A stretch of 64,000 bases of DNA from Chitinophagaceae bacterium (GCA_024707305.1 JANPZZ010000010.1:126850-190849); one strand, 5' to 3'; counted from the stretch's first letter, positions 45,653 through 56,160 are shown. Translations and numbers: made by a program. The notes: generated by a model from the sequence alone, not told the origin.

Positions 45653-47920
45653 ATGGGAACCACAACCGCTAAGAAGTCCGGCACTAAGAAACCGGCAAAA
45701 TCCAATCAACCTGCGGCCACATCCGGCCGGTTCGACCTGCATAAGGCTCTTCAACAATATTTTGGTTTCGAAAAATTTAAGGGGACACAGGAACGTGTGA
45801 TTGAATCACTCCTCGCTGGCAAAGACACTTTTGTGATCATGCCTACCGGCGGAGGTAAAAGTCTTTGTTACCAATTGCCCGCGATGGTAAGTGAAGGTGT
45901 CGCCATTATCGTTTCACCACTGATTGCCCTGATGAAAAACCAGGTGGACCTGGTTCGCAGCTATAGCAGCGACGATGACGTGGCGCATTTTCTCAACTCC
46001 ACACTTACAAAAAGAGAAACTAAAGAAGTTCACGACGACCTGCTGAGCGGCAAAACAAAGATGCTCTATGTAGCACCCGAAACGCTCACCAAACAGGAAA
46101 ACCTTGAATTCTTCGCCGATCTTAAACTTTCATTTTTCGCAGTAGACGAAGCACATTGTATTTCAGAATGGGGTCACGATTTCCGTCCTGAATATCGCCG
46201 CCTTCGTGAAATGATGACACAGATAAACCCCGACATTCCGGTGATTGCATTAACCGCTACTGCCACACCTAAAGTGCAGAGTGATATTGTAAAAAACCTC
46301 GACCTGCGGGAACCCAATGTATTTATTTCTTCATTTAACAGGCCCAACCTGTATTATGAAGTACTACCTAAAATAAAGAAAGCACAAACGGATGAAAGCA
46401 TCGTTCGTTTTATCAAAGCTGCGAAAGGCAAAAGCGGTATTATCTATACACTCAACCGCAAAACAACGGAAGAACTTGCGGATGTTTTAAATGCAAACGG
46501 AATTAAAGCCGTTGCTTATCACGCAGGCCTGGATAGTAAACTGCGTGCCGATCGGCAGGATCAGTTTTTGAATGAGGACGTGCAAGTGATTTGTGCGACT
46601 ATCGCTTTCGGTATGGGAATTGACAAACCCGATATCAGGTTTGTAATTCACTATAATATTCCGAAGAGCATTGAAAACTATTACCAGGAAACCGGTCGCG
46701 CAGGACGTGACGGACTCGAAGGAAAGTGTATTCTTTATTATTCTCATAAAGACGTAAGTAAACTGGAACACCTGATGCGCGACAAGCCCTTGAGCGAACG
46801 CGAAGTGGGTGCCCAGTTGATCAGCGAAACGGTGGCACTTGCAGAAGCAGGAGTTTGTCGCCGCAAAGTGCTGATGAGTTATTTTGGTGAAGAGTACACA
46901 CAGGAAAATTGCGGGCAATGCGATAACTGTAAACATCCAAAAGAAAAACAGGAAGCGAAAGATGAAGCAGTGATTGTATTGAAAGCGATCCGCGACCTGG
47001 ACGAACGTTTTGCAACTGATTATGCAGTACAGATCATTACCGGAAAATTAACGCCACAGATTAAGATGTTCCGCCACGAAGGACTGGCATCATTTGCAAG
47101 TGGTAATGATAAGGATGCGTTTTACTGGAATTCGCTTATTCGCCAGATGTTGCTGGAAGGATTGCTGGTAAAAGACATTGAAGAGTATGGTGTTTTAAAA
47201 ATCAGCAAAAAAGGGAGAAGCGTTTTTGAAAAAACCGAAATCATTCTCTATTGTATTGAATACATTATATGCCGAAGCAAATGCCGATGATGAAGAAGCG
47301 GTAGCGGAAGTAAGTGCAGGTGGCGCAACTGACGACAGGTTGTTTGAAATGTTGAAAGAACTGCGTCAGAAAGAAGCGAAGAAAAAAGTCTACCTCCTTT
47401 TGTGATTTTCCTGGAAAGCTCGTTGCAGGATATGGCAACATTGTACCCCACCAGTGTGGCGGATCTTGAAAAATGCCAGGGCGTAAGCAAGGGTAAAGCC
47501 ATTCGTTATGGTAAACCTTTTGTGGAAATGATCGCGCAATATGTTGCCGATAATAATATTGAGCGCCCCGATGATTTTGTGATGAAGAGTGTGGTGAACA
47601 AGAGTGGAAACAAAGTATATATCATTCAAAATACCGACCGCAAGGTGAGCCTGGAAACCATCGCCAAAAACAAAGGCTGGCGGATGGACGAAATGCTGGA
47701 AGAAATGGAGACCATTGCGGCCAGCGGTACCAAGTTGAACCTGGATTATGCCATCGACGAAATGCTCGATGATGATGATCAGGACGAGATTATTGAGTAT
47801 TTCAAAACCTGCGAAACTTCCTCTCTGCAGGTGGCTCAGCAGGAACTGGCGGAGTTCGATTTCAACTGGGAACAGCTCAAAATCATGCGGATCAAGTTCT
47901 TAAGCGAATATGGCATGTAA
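45653..47920 (+). CDS. recQ: RecQ family ATP-dependent DNA helicase, frameshifted near 47235 and 47390
   Basis: FVIMPTGGGKSLCYQLPA, VDEAHCISEWGHDFRPEYRRL, ATATP, YYQETGRAGRDGL, CGQCDNCKHP; ORF 47402..47920 carries the HRDC-like C-terminal part. Confidence 0.9.
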
Positions 47921-47937
47921 GAAAAATAGGATCGGAA

Positions 47938-47970
47938 TTTGTCTAATTCACCCGATTCAGCCTATATTTG
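47938..47970 (+). promoter_or_regulatory. Promoter of tRNA-Phe
   Basis: TTTG (47938-47941), 21 nt, TATATTTG (47963-47970). Confidence 0.65.
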
Positions 47971-47992
47971 CAGCCCGCAGTGCGGGAAATAA

Positions 47993-48065
47993 GGTGCGGT
48001 AGCTCAGTCGGTAGAGCAAAGGACTGAAAATCCTTGTGTCGGCGGTTCGATCCGCCCCACACCAC
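47993..48065 (+). tRNA. tRNA-Phe (anticodon GAA)
   Basis: GGTGCGG-TA-GCTC..GAGC-A-AAGGA-CTGAAAA-TCCTT-GTGTC-GGCGG-TTCGAT-CCGCC-CCACACC-A; acceptor and T-loop have irregularities (see findings). Confidence 0.9.
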
Positions 48066-48068
48066 AGA

Positions 48069-48097
48069 AAGACTCAACGTTAAGTTGGGTCTTTTTT
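48069..48097 (+). terminator. Intrinsic terminator of tRNA-Phe
   Basis: AAGACTCAAC-gtta-aGTTGGGTCTT then TTTTTT. Confidence 0.85.
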
Positions 48098-48286
48098 GTT
48101 TTTGGATCATGTGGCAAACACCTGGGCTATAGAGCTATATTCATCCTTGCAAATCGAACACTCAGTGTTACAAATGCAAGGACGATTATGCCCCCCCCAA
48201 TTTGATATACCCAATTTTCTTTTTATTTTGTTGCCCTGGCAGATATCAATCCATGCGGATGTTCTTAGGCAGCATTATAGACTATT

Positions 48287-48670
48287 TTGGAAAACAGCAA
48301 TAAACTAACAACAAAGAAACCCTTCCCCAACTTCACAGGACATTGGCGTCCGTTTCTTTTAACCTTTGTACCCCTGGTTGCGGGTACGCTGATTTATTCA
48401 TTCGAAGACCTGCCGCTCTTCCAGGGCTTCATCCGAAATTATATTCCTGATTTTCTGTGGGCTTTTTCCTGGGGTTCCTGTATGTTATGGCTTTGGAACG
48501 GCTGTGTGCCCACCGGCTGGTGGATTGCTGTAGTGGCCAGTTTTACCATTTTTGAGCTCGGGCAAATGAAGGGTGTAATCCAGGGTCATGGCGACTTCCG
48601 GGATATTATAATTTATGGAATCGGGCTGTTTTTTGCCAAAAAAGCCTGGAAAATCAACCAAAATCAATAA
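48287..48670 (+). CDS. Small polytopic membrane protein
   Basis: 127-aa ORF with hydrophobic helices (FLLTFVPLVAGTLIYSF...WWIAVVASFTIFELGQ). Confidence 0.5.
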   Translation: MENSNKLTTKKPFPNFTGHWRPFLLTFVPLVAGTLIYSFEDLPLFQGFIRNYIPDFLWAFSWGSCMLWLWNGCVPTGWWIAVVASFTIFELGQMKGVIQGHGDFRDIIIYGIGLFFAKKAWKINQNQ

Positions 48671-48691
48671 AAAACACTCCAAATCGCAGAA

Positions 48692-49306
48692 ATGTACAAA
48701 CACCTCTTTTCCGGTCTTATTCTCGGCATTTTCATGTTTCTGGCTTCCGCGAGTAAAGTAAACAACTTTATCCTTCAAAATTTCGCCCACGACCTCAACG
48801 AAGGTTCAACCGATAGGGTGGAAATGAACGATGGACGCAGCATTGAAACCAGCAATATGCGGGTAACGGGTGTGGCTAACCGACCCCAGGTATGGGTGGA
48901 CGGAGAAAAAGTTTCGATGAAAGATGTAAAGGGTTTCAGGAAGAATGGTGTTTATTACCTGCAAACGAAAAAACATGGCTCCGTAAGAAGAGTGGTTCAG
49001 GGTACAATTAATGTGTATGAAAAAGGATACGTTGATAAAACAACATCAACGTCGCAGGGTCCCAACCCCATGCGATTTGAGCACAATGTTGAAAAATCCT
49101 ATTATCTAATCGAAAGGAATAATAGCGGCGAAGTGGAATTTCTCATGAACAAGAACGACATCATTACGGCTGTACAGGGTTGCCCGCTGGCAGTACAAAT
49201 GGTGGATATCAAGAACAACGCTCTCGCTAAACAGATCAAGAAAAACAAACGCTACCTGAATGAGATTTTTGAGGTTTATAATAACGACTGCAAACCGCTT
49301 CGGTGA
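48692..49306 (+). CDS. Secreted protein of unknown function (paralog of 49563..50168)
   Basis: Signal peptide; DRVEMNDGRSIE..V.VDGEKVSMKDVKGFRKNGVYYLQ...INVYEKGYV...KKNKRYLNEIFEVYNNDCK. Confidence 0.65.
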   Translation: MYKHLFSGLILGIFMFLASASKVNNFILQNFAHDLNEGSTDRVEMNDGRSIETSNMRVTGVANRPQVWVDGEKVSMKDVKGFRKNGVYYLQTKKHGSVRRVVQGTINVYEKGYVDKTTSTSQGPNPMRFEHNVEKSYYLIERNNSGEVEFLMNKNDIITAVQGCPLAVQMVDIKNNALAKQIKKNKRYLNEIFEVYNNDCKPLR

Positions 49307-49562
49307 TTTTTTCGAATATAGTTGGAAGGTATCCTGAATTGTGGAAGTGAATTGATTTTATCCCCCTATATTTTACCATTGGTATATTTTACGGGATTAA
49401 TGTATCTTGTCGTACAGAGCAATTTGACATAGTGTGTGTTTTCTTTTTTACGCTGATTATTTTTTTAGTTCCATTCCGTACTCGTAGCATTCCCTTCTCC
49501 TTTTTTTGTGGTTCCGACCAGCCGTTTTTCAACTTTTATTACCAAAATAACCGAAAATCAAT

Positions 49563-50168
49563 ATGAAACGTCATTTACTATCCTTCCTCATGGTTATCGC
49601 ATTTCTGATCATTGCTACTGCCAGTTCCGTTCAAAAAAATGAAACCAGCCGGTTTGTTATGGGGAAGGGGAAAAAGGAGAGTGGTCCGGATCGGATTGAA
49701 TTGTATGATGGGCGTGTGATAGAGATGAACGAGCTGACGTTTAGCGGGAAGCTTTTTGGCAAAACCTATGTTGAAACTAATGAGGGACGGATTCCCTGGA
49801 AGGAAGTAAGAGCTTTCAAACGTGACGGAATTTATTATTTACACTATGGTGGTATGGAACTCAAGCGAATAATTCATGGACGTATTAATGTTTACGCGGA
49901 GGATTACGTAAGAGAGTCAACAGAGTATAATACCCGGACTCAACAATCTGTTCAAAGGAGGCATTATTTGATCCGTTATCATTACCAGCGAGACGGTGGC
50001 CCGGTGATTCTTTTGGTTGACCAGTCTGGTATTGAAAAGGCGGTTGCTGGCTGCAAGCCCGCATTGGACATGGTTAATGTACCGTTCAAAACGTTTCGAA
50101 AATCTGTTCGCAAAAACCGTAACTATATCAACCAGGTCTTTGAGCGCTTCAATTCGGAGTGTAAATAA
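49563..50168 (+). CDS. Secreted protein of unknown function (paralog of 48692..49306)
   Basis: Signal peptide; DRIELYDGRVIE..YVETNEGRIPWKEVRAFKRDGIYYLH...INVYAEDYV...RKNRNYINQVFERFNSECK. Confidence 0.65.
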   Translation: MKRHLLSFLMVIAFLIIATASSVQKNETSRFVMGKGKKESGPDRIELYDGRVIEMNELTFSGKLFGKTYVETNEGRIPWKEVRAFKRDGIYYLHYGGMELKRIIHGRINVYAEDYVRESTEYNTRTQQSVQRRHYLIRYHYQRDGGPVILLVDQSGIEKAVAGCKPALDMVNVPFKTFRKSVRKNRNYINQVFERFNSECK

Positions 50169-50268
50169 TAACACTACCGGATTCGGTTGTTTGCACTATT
50201 TATCAACATCGCTGTCGGGATGATTTTGATATTATGTTGTGGTTGTAATTTCAGGTAACAATCATTTT

Positions 50269-50778
50269 ATGATATCGACCTCCGATGTTAGTTATCGCCT
50301 GATCAGCGATCACCAGTTTGCCGTGGTACGGCTCAATTTACAGAACGACCAGAAAGGGTTTTTCGCCCAACAGCCATACAAGCCTGGTGAAAAAGTAGCA
50401 TCATTTTCCGCGGGGGCATTGTTGCCAACGCCATCATACCTTACGGTACAGGTTGGTATCGATCAACATATTTTATTACAACCCGAGCATCTTCAGTATA
50501 TTAATCACAGTTGTGACCCTAATGTCTTTTTCGACACCTTCTCCATGGAGATAATTGCTTTACGTGATATTGGAATTGGTGATGAAATGACTTTCTTTTA
50601 TCCTTCAACGGAATGGGATATGGCACAACCTTTCACATGCCATTGCGGCTCACCAAAATGTTTATCTGAGATTCGCGGTGCTGCACATATTCCGCTCGAG
50701 ATTTTGAAAACTTATACACTCACTCGTTTTATTCAACAACAACTGCATGATCGCGCGGACGGGGAAAAAAGGGCTTAA
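50269..50778 (+). CDS. SET domain protein (putative lysine methyltransferase)
   Basis: GFFAQQPYKPGEKVASFSAG, INHSCDPNVFFD, GDEMTFFYPSTEWDMAQPFTCHCGSPKCLSEIRG (post-SET CxCxxxxC). Confidence 0.8.
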   Translation: MISTSDVSYRLISDHQFAVVRLNLQNDQKGFFAQQPYKPGEKVASFSAGALLPTPSYLTVQVGIDQHILLQPEHLQYINHSCDPNVFFDTFSMEIIALRDIGIGDEMTFFYPSTEWDMAQPFTCHCGSPKCLSEIRGAAHIPLEILKTYTLTRFIQQQLHDRADGEKRA

Positions 50779-51904
50779 GCCGGTAAAGCGGTTATCGCCA
50801 AACAAACAACTACCTGGCGTTGGCGATCTGAGTCAGCTCAAGGTATGGGTACTTTATCCACAATTGGAAACAAACGATCCCAACCTGGAGTACTATTACG
50901 ATTTTTCTCAAAGCCTGGCAGAATACACCCGCGTTTTTGATGAACTCAGTATCACGTGGAAATGGCAGCCTGTTACTATGGGCGACATCGACCCGGTTGT
51001 GGGGCGAATCAGGAAGGCTTCCGGAAAACGGGTTCCCGTAGTTTTAAATTTATGCGATGGCGACGAGATTAATGGTACGCCCGGCATCTCGGTTATTCAT
51101 GCTTTGGAAAAACATCGTTTGATATATACCGGAGCCAACGCTTTTTTCTATGACATTACCACTTCAAAGATTCCGATGAAGGAAGCTTTTGAAAAAGCGG
51201 GTGTGCCTACGGCGCCCTGGGCGGTGGTAACGAAAGCATCTATTCCCGGTTTGGTAAATCGCGTAGGAGCGCCACTTATTTTAAAGCCTGCGGTTTCGGG
51301 TGGTAGCATGGGCGTGTCCGTAAAAAATGTGGTCTATACCCAACGGGAACTGGAAGACCGGGTTGCCGAGATTGAAAACGGTTATCGCGGCTGGAACCTG
51401 CTGGCCGATGGGCTTTTAGCGGAAGGGTTTATTAACGGTCCCGAGTTCACCACTTTTGTAGTGGGTAGTGCACAGGGAAAGATAAAAGTGTACCCGGCGG
51501 TGGAACGTGTGTTTCATGAATCTCTTCCCGATGAAGAGAAGTTTTTATCCTTTGACCGGCTTTGGGAAATTTATGAAGAAGAAAAACCAATGCCGGCCGA
51601 CGCCAACTTTTATGAATACGCCGTACCGGATCCAAAACTTCACGACGAACTGGAGCGAATAAGTATTGCCGCATACGAAGCCGTTGCCGCCGTTGGCTAT
51701 GGCCGGATCGATATAAGAATGGATAAGGCGACTGGCAAACTTTATGTTTTGGAAATAAATGCGCAATGTGGAATTAGTGAAGATGACAATTTTACTTCTA
51801 TCGGCGCCATTCTGAAAGTAGCGAAAACATCATTTACTCAACTGGTTCGGGAAATTATTACAGACGCATTTGTTCGACGCGGTATTGAGCTGCGCTCGAA
51901 ATAA
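50747..51904 (+). CDS. ATP-grasp ligase, D-Ala-D-Ala ligase-like
   Basis: VVLNLCDGDEINGTPGISVIHALEKHRLIYTGANAFFYDITTSKIPMKEAFEKAGVPTAPWAVV, PLILKPAVSGGSMGVSV, YVLEINAQCGISEDDNF. Confidence 0.8.
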   Translation: MIARTGKKGLKPVKRLSPNKQLPGVGDLSQLKVWVLYPQLETNDPNLEYYYDFSQSLAEYTRVFDELSITWKWQPVTMGDIDPVVGRIRKASGKRVPVVLNLCDGDEINGTPGISVIHALEKHRLIYTGANAFFYDITTSKIPMKEAFEKAGVPTAPWAVVTKASIPGLVNRVGAPLILKPAVSGGSMGVSVKNVVYTQRELEDRVAEIENGYRGWNLLADGLLAEGFINGPEFTTFVVGSAQGKIKVYPAVERVFHESLPDEEKFLSFDRLWEIYEEEKPMPADANFYEYAVPDPKLHDELERISIAAYEAVAAVGYGRIDIRMDKATGKLYVLEINAQCGISEDDNFTSIGAILKVAKTSFTQLVREIITDAFVRRGIELRSK

Positions 51905-51942
51905 GTTTTAGTTTTTCTATTCAAATCTTAAATACAACAACA

Positions 51943-53389
51943 GTGAAATACTGTGTGCTTCAACCTGATTATAGTACCACGGGTGTGGACTATAAAAACT
52001 ATGATCCGCCGCGTAATCTTTTCTGCATTTTTGCCCGCTAGCGAAGTGGATCATGTTTTTCTGAATAAACTCACTACTTACCGCCAGCTGAAAGAACTGA
52101 AGAAGAAAAACTATGATATCTATATCAATTTGTGCGAAGGATATCTGGAATGGGAAGTGCCCAGCATTGATGTAATCCACAGTCTCGATTTATTAGATCT
52201 TCCCTACACCGGCCCGTCTGCGCTATTGTATGATCCGCCGAAAGAGTTGATGAAATATGTAGCGCATTGTGAAGGCGTAAAGTCTCCCGCTTATTTCCTG
52301 ATCGAAAGTCCAGAGGATATTGATGAAGTAGAAAAACATCTGGACTATCCCATGTTTATCAAACCCGCCAAAGCGGGCGACAGTCTCGGAATAGATGACA
52401 ATTCTTTGTTATATAATAAACAGGATCTCTTAAAGAAGGTGGTTGAAATCTTTAATGATTACGGCCCCTTACTGGTGGAAGAATACATTGATGGTCGCGA
52501 GTTTACGGTGTTGGTAGCGGCCAAACCCGATGGCAAAAGTTGCCAGGTGTTTAAGCCCGTGGAATATGTGTTTCCTGAAGGAAAGCTTTTCAAAACTTAT
52601 TCGTTAAAAACCTCAGAGCTCCATCCCGATTGCAATTTTCCCTGCACGGATCCGGTTTTGGATAAAAGACTGCGCGAAGAAGCTGAAAAGATTTTCAGGG
52701 GATTTAACGGGGTGGGTTATGCGCGCCTGGATTTCCGGGTGGACGGAGAAGGCAATATTTATTTCCTCGAAATCAATTTTACCTGTTCTGTATTTTATAC
52801 GGATGGATATGAAGGGTCTGCTGATTTCATTTTAAAATTTGATGAAGCCGGACAAAAAGGTTTTCTCGATCTTGTTGTCGCCGAAGGCATCGCGCGTCAT
52901 AGAAGAAAGAAGAAACCTTACACCATGAAAGGCAATTCAATTTCAGGTTTTGGTATCTATGCTTCGCGGGGAATAAAGAAAGGAGAAATTGTATTCCAGG
53001 GAGAAGAACGCGCGCACCGGATTGTAACACGACAATTTGTTGAGAAAAACTGGTCGCCCGACCAACTCTCTCATTTTCGCAGATATGCTTATGCTATCAG
53101 CAATGAGGTTTTTGTATTGTGGGATGAAAATCCATCTGAATGGTCGCCGCAAAATCACAGCTGTGATGCCAACACCGGTTTGGATGGTTTGAATGTGATA
53201 ACACTTCGTCCCATTCGCAAAGGCGAAGAACTCACTTTGGATTATGCACAATTTCTCGATACCAGTATGGAACCTTTCGAGTGCCGTTGTGGTGCTGAAA
53301 GTTGCCGCGGATTAATTAATGGGGTAGAGGGGAATTCGGTCACCTATCGCGAATCCATTCGCGCATCATCTTCCCATATAGACCATTAA
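51943..53389 (+). CDS. ATP-grasp + SET domain fusion protein (N-terminus apparently frameshifted near 52020)
   Basis: ATP-grasp: [147 protein letters not shown]. Confidence 0.8.
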
Positions 53390-55229
53390 TATTTGCACAT
53401 CACTTGGGTTGATGCCTGAAATGCGACTCGCCTGTCCCAGTGTTCGTGGACGAATACGATTTAATTTTTTCGCGGGCTTCATTTCCCAGTGCCTGTATCC
53501 TTTTATAATCGAATGACTCAGGAATAATGTGATCTTCCAACTGGCTCATGCGTGCCACCAGTTCCACTTCTTTATTAATGTATGTTTCGTATTTGATTTG
53601 AATTGCCGCCTGTTCAATTGATTCCTGGTCGTATTGCTGCATCTCGTTTTGTAATGCGGGAACAAATTGTGCAATCATGGAAAGCTCCACATCGGGGCGC
53701 AGTAATATTTTCTCCAGTTTCTGTTTTTCAGAAATAGGTGATGAATTCAATTGTGCTAAATAAGGATTGATTTCTTCAGGCACTGCAACATTTTCGTGAA
53801 GAAATTTTTTAAGTTTTTCTACCTGCGATTTTTTATCTGTTACACGATCCATTCTTTCCTGGCTCGCCAGTCCCAATTTATAACTCAGTTCTGTGAGGCG
53901 CAGGTCTGCATTATCCTGGCGAAGTAATGTTCTGAATTCCGCGCGGGAAGTAAACATGCGGTACGGCTCTTCCGTTCCTTTGCTGATCAGGTCGTCGATC
54001 AAAACACCGATATACGCATCGCTGCGCTTTAAGATTACAGGGTCTTTCTCTTTTACTTTCTGGTGTGCATTCATTCCCGCCATTAATCCCTGGCAGGCAG
54101 CTTCTTCATAACCGGTTGTTCCATTTATCTGCCCGGCAAAGAACAGATTATGTATTAATTTTGTTTCTAATGTGTGTGTTAGCTGAGTTGGTGGGAAGTA
54201 ATCGTATTCGATCGCATACCCGGGTCGGAAGATGCGAACGTTTTCGAATCCCGGAACCAGCCGCAGCGCCTTATATTGCACGTCTTCAGGAAGGGAAGTT
54301 GAAAATCCATTTACATAGATCTCCACGGTATTCCATCCTTCAGGTTCTACAAAAAGCTGATGTCGTTCCCGGTCGGCGAAGCGGTTTATCTTGTCTTCAA
54401 TGCTGGGGCAATACCTGGGACCAACGCCATCAATTCTTCCTGCAAACATGGGACTTCTGTCGAAACCTGTTTTCAGAATTTCATGAACGATGTCATTTGT
54501 ATAAGTAATCCAACAACTTCTTTGTTGCGTTGGCTTTTTGGTATTAGTATAGGAGAACCCGCCAATTACTTCATCGCCGGGTTGTTCTTCCATTTTAGAA
54601 TAATCCAGGCTTCGTCCGTCGATACGGGGTGGGGTTCCGGTCTTCAGGCGATCGCTTTCGAAGCCCAGGCTTACCAGCTGCTCGGTAATACCTGTCGCCG
54701 CTTTTTCGGCTGCTCTACCGCCACCAAAGTTCTTCTCACCAATATGAATGATACCATTGAGGAAAGTTCCGTTCGTAAGTACAACCGCTTTAGCGCTGAT
54801 CTCATGTCCCAGCCCGGTTATCACACCACAGGCACGATTGTCTTTTATGATCAGTCCCTTCACCATATCCTGGTAAAAGTCTACGTTTGGGGTGTTTTCC
54901 AGCATTTCTCTCCACTTCGCAGCAAATACCATTCGGTCGCTTTGCACGCGGGGGCTCCACATGGCAGGTCCCTTTGAGCGGTTGAGCATACGGAACTGAA
55001 TCATTGATTCGTCGGATACAATTCCGGAATATCCGCCCATGGCATCTACCTCACGCACAATCTGCCCTTTGGCAATCCCTCCCATAGCAGGGTTACAGCT
55101 CATTTGGGCGATGGTTTGCATGTTCATTGTAACAAGCAGCACCTTAGAGCCCAGGTTTGCTGCAGCTGCCGCGGCCTCACATCCGGCATGTCCGGCACCA
55201 ACCACTATAACGTCGTATTCTGGAAACAT
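53366..55229 (-). CDS. mnmG: tRNA uridine-5-carboxymethylaminomethyl modification enzyme MnmG, frameshifted near 53465
   Basis: [66 protein letters not shown]; corrected C-terminus [28 protein letters not shown]. Confidence 0.92.
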
Positions 55230-55264
55230 AGAGTGCAAAATTAGTTGAAAGGCGGGGTATAGGG

Positions 55265-55880
55265 TTAAACATTCTTTCTTAGAAGGGCTAGTTCCTTGTT
55301 AATATCCGCAATATTGCGGCCTCCGTTGAGAAGCTCAAACTCAAAAGCAGCATAATCCCTGAGCTCGCCAAGGTATTCTTTGGTTTGTGCCAGGAACGCA
55401 AGCTGCGGGGAGGCGCCTTTTAGTTCCTGTTCTTCTATCTGGATTAGTCGTTTGAGCATCTCTTTTGCCACCCAATAGTCGCTCGTTTTTGACAATTCCC
55501 TCGAAATAGACCTTCGCAGCAAGGAGGCTCAGCCTGTTTTCAGCGGGTTTTGCGGGAAATGTAGGCTCTACCCGTAGGTTGATAAAGTTCCAGCACAGCC
55601 TCAAGTCATCATCATTCTCATGATCGAATAGGTACAGGGGCATAATATGGGTAAACTGCCACTGGTCTCCAAAATTATTCCAGGTAAGCTCTCCGGTAAA
55701 TTGTTGTTCAAACCATTTGCGCATAGATGTGATATCCAAACCAAAGTAAGGCGCATAGGAAGGGCAGGGGCTTTTCTCTATTACGTACCGCCGCAGGTTG
55801 ATCTGCCACTTCCGCTTTTCACGGGCCTGCACCAGCTCCGGTGTTATTTCCGTCTTTGCTTCCCAACGTTTCCTTGCCAT
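55265..55880 (-). CDS. HNH-like (phage-type) putative nuclease-fold protein, frameshifted near 55510
   Basis: MARKRWEAKTEITPELVQ..MRKWFEQQFTGELTWNNFGDQWQFTHIMPLYLFDHENDDDLRLCWNFINLRVEP; resembles the W.(I)DHI.PL..F......LCWN..NL.. pattern. Confidence 0.5.
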
Positions 55881-55906
55881 GTTGAATGTTTCACACAAAG
55901 ATAAAC

Positions 55907-55951
55907 GTTTCACATGACACTGTTTCGCAGAGAAACAGTGTCATGTGAAAC
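55907..55951. repeat. Perfect 20-bp inverted repeat (5-nt loop) upstream of the HNH-like gene
   Basis: GTTTCACATGACACTGTTTC-gcaga-GAAACAGTGTCATGTGAAAC. Confidence 0.9.
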
Positions 55952-55969
55952 AGGGTTTCCCACGGGTAG

Positions 55970-56160
55970 CCGCGGATCACTACACGGATTTACACAGATG
56001 GATTAAGGCCAATGAATCGGGCAGCAAATAAAATCTGTCTAATCTGTGTTCAAATCTGTGTGAATCTGTGAGAATCTTTCCCCGCCAGAAAAATTCCCAC
56101 GGATTTACACGGATTGATACACAGGTTTGCACAGATAGGTTACACAGATTTCATGATATG
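55970..56160. repeat. Degenerate intergenic repeats of the cacggattnacacagatt / aatctgtg type
   Basis: cacggatttacacagatgg, aatctgtctaatctgtgttcaaatctgtgtgaatctgtgag, cacggatttacacggattgatacacagg, cacagataggttacacagatt. Confidence 0.7.

Noticed and set aside
50269-53389. Graspetide/microviridin-type RiPP cluster
   Set aside because: ATP-grasp enzymes look D-Ala-D-Ala-ligase-like and no short precursor peptide with a repeated core is visible nearby
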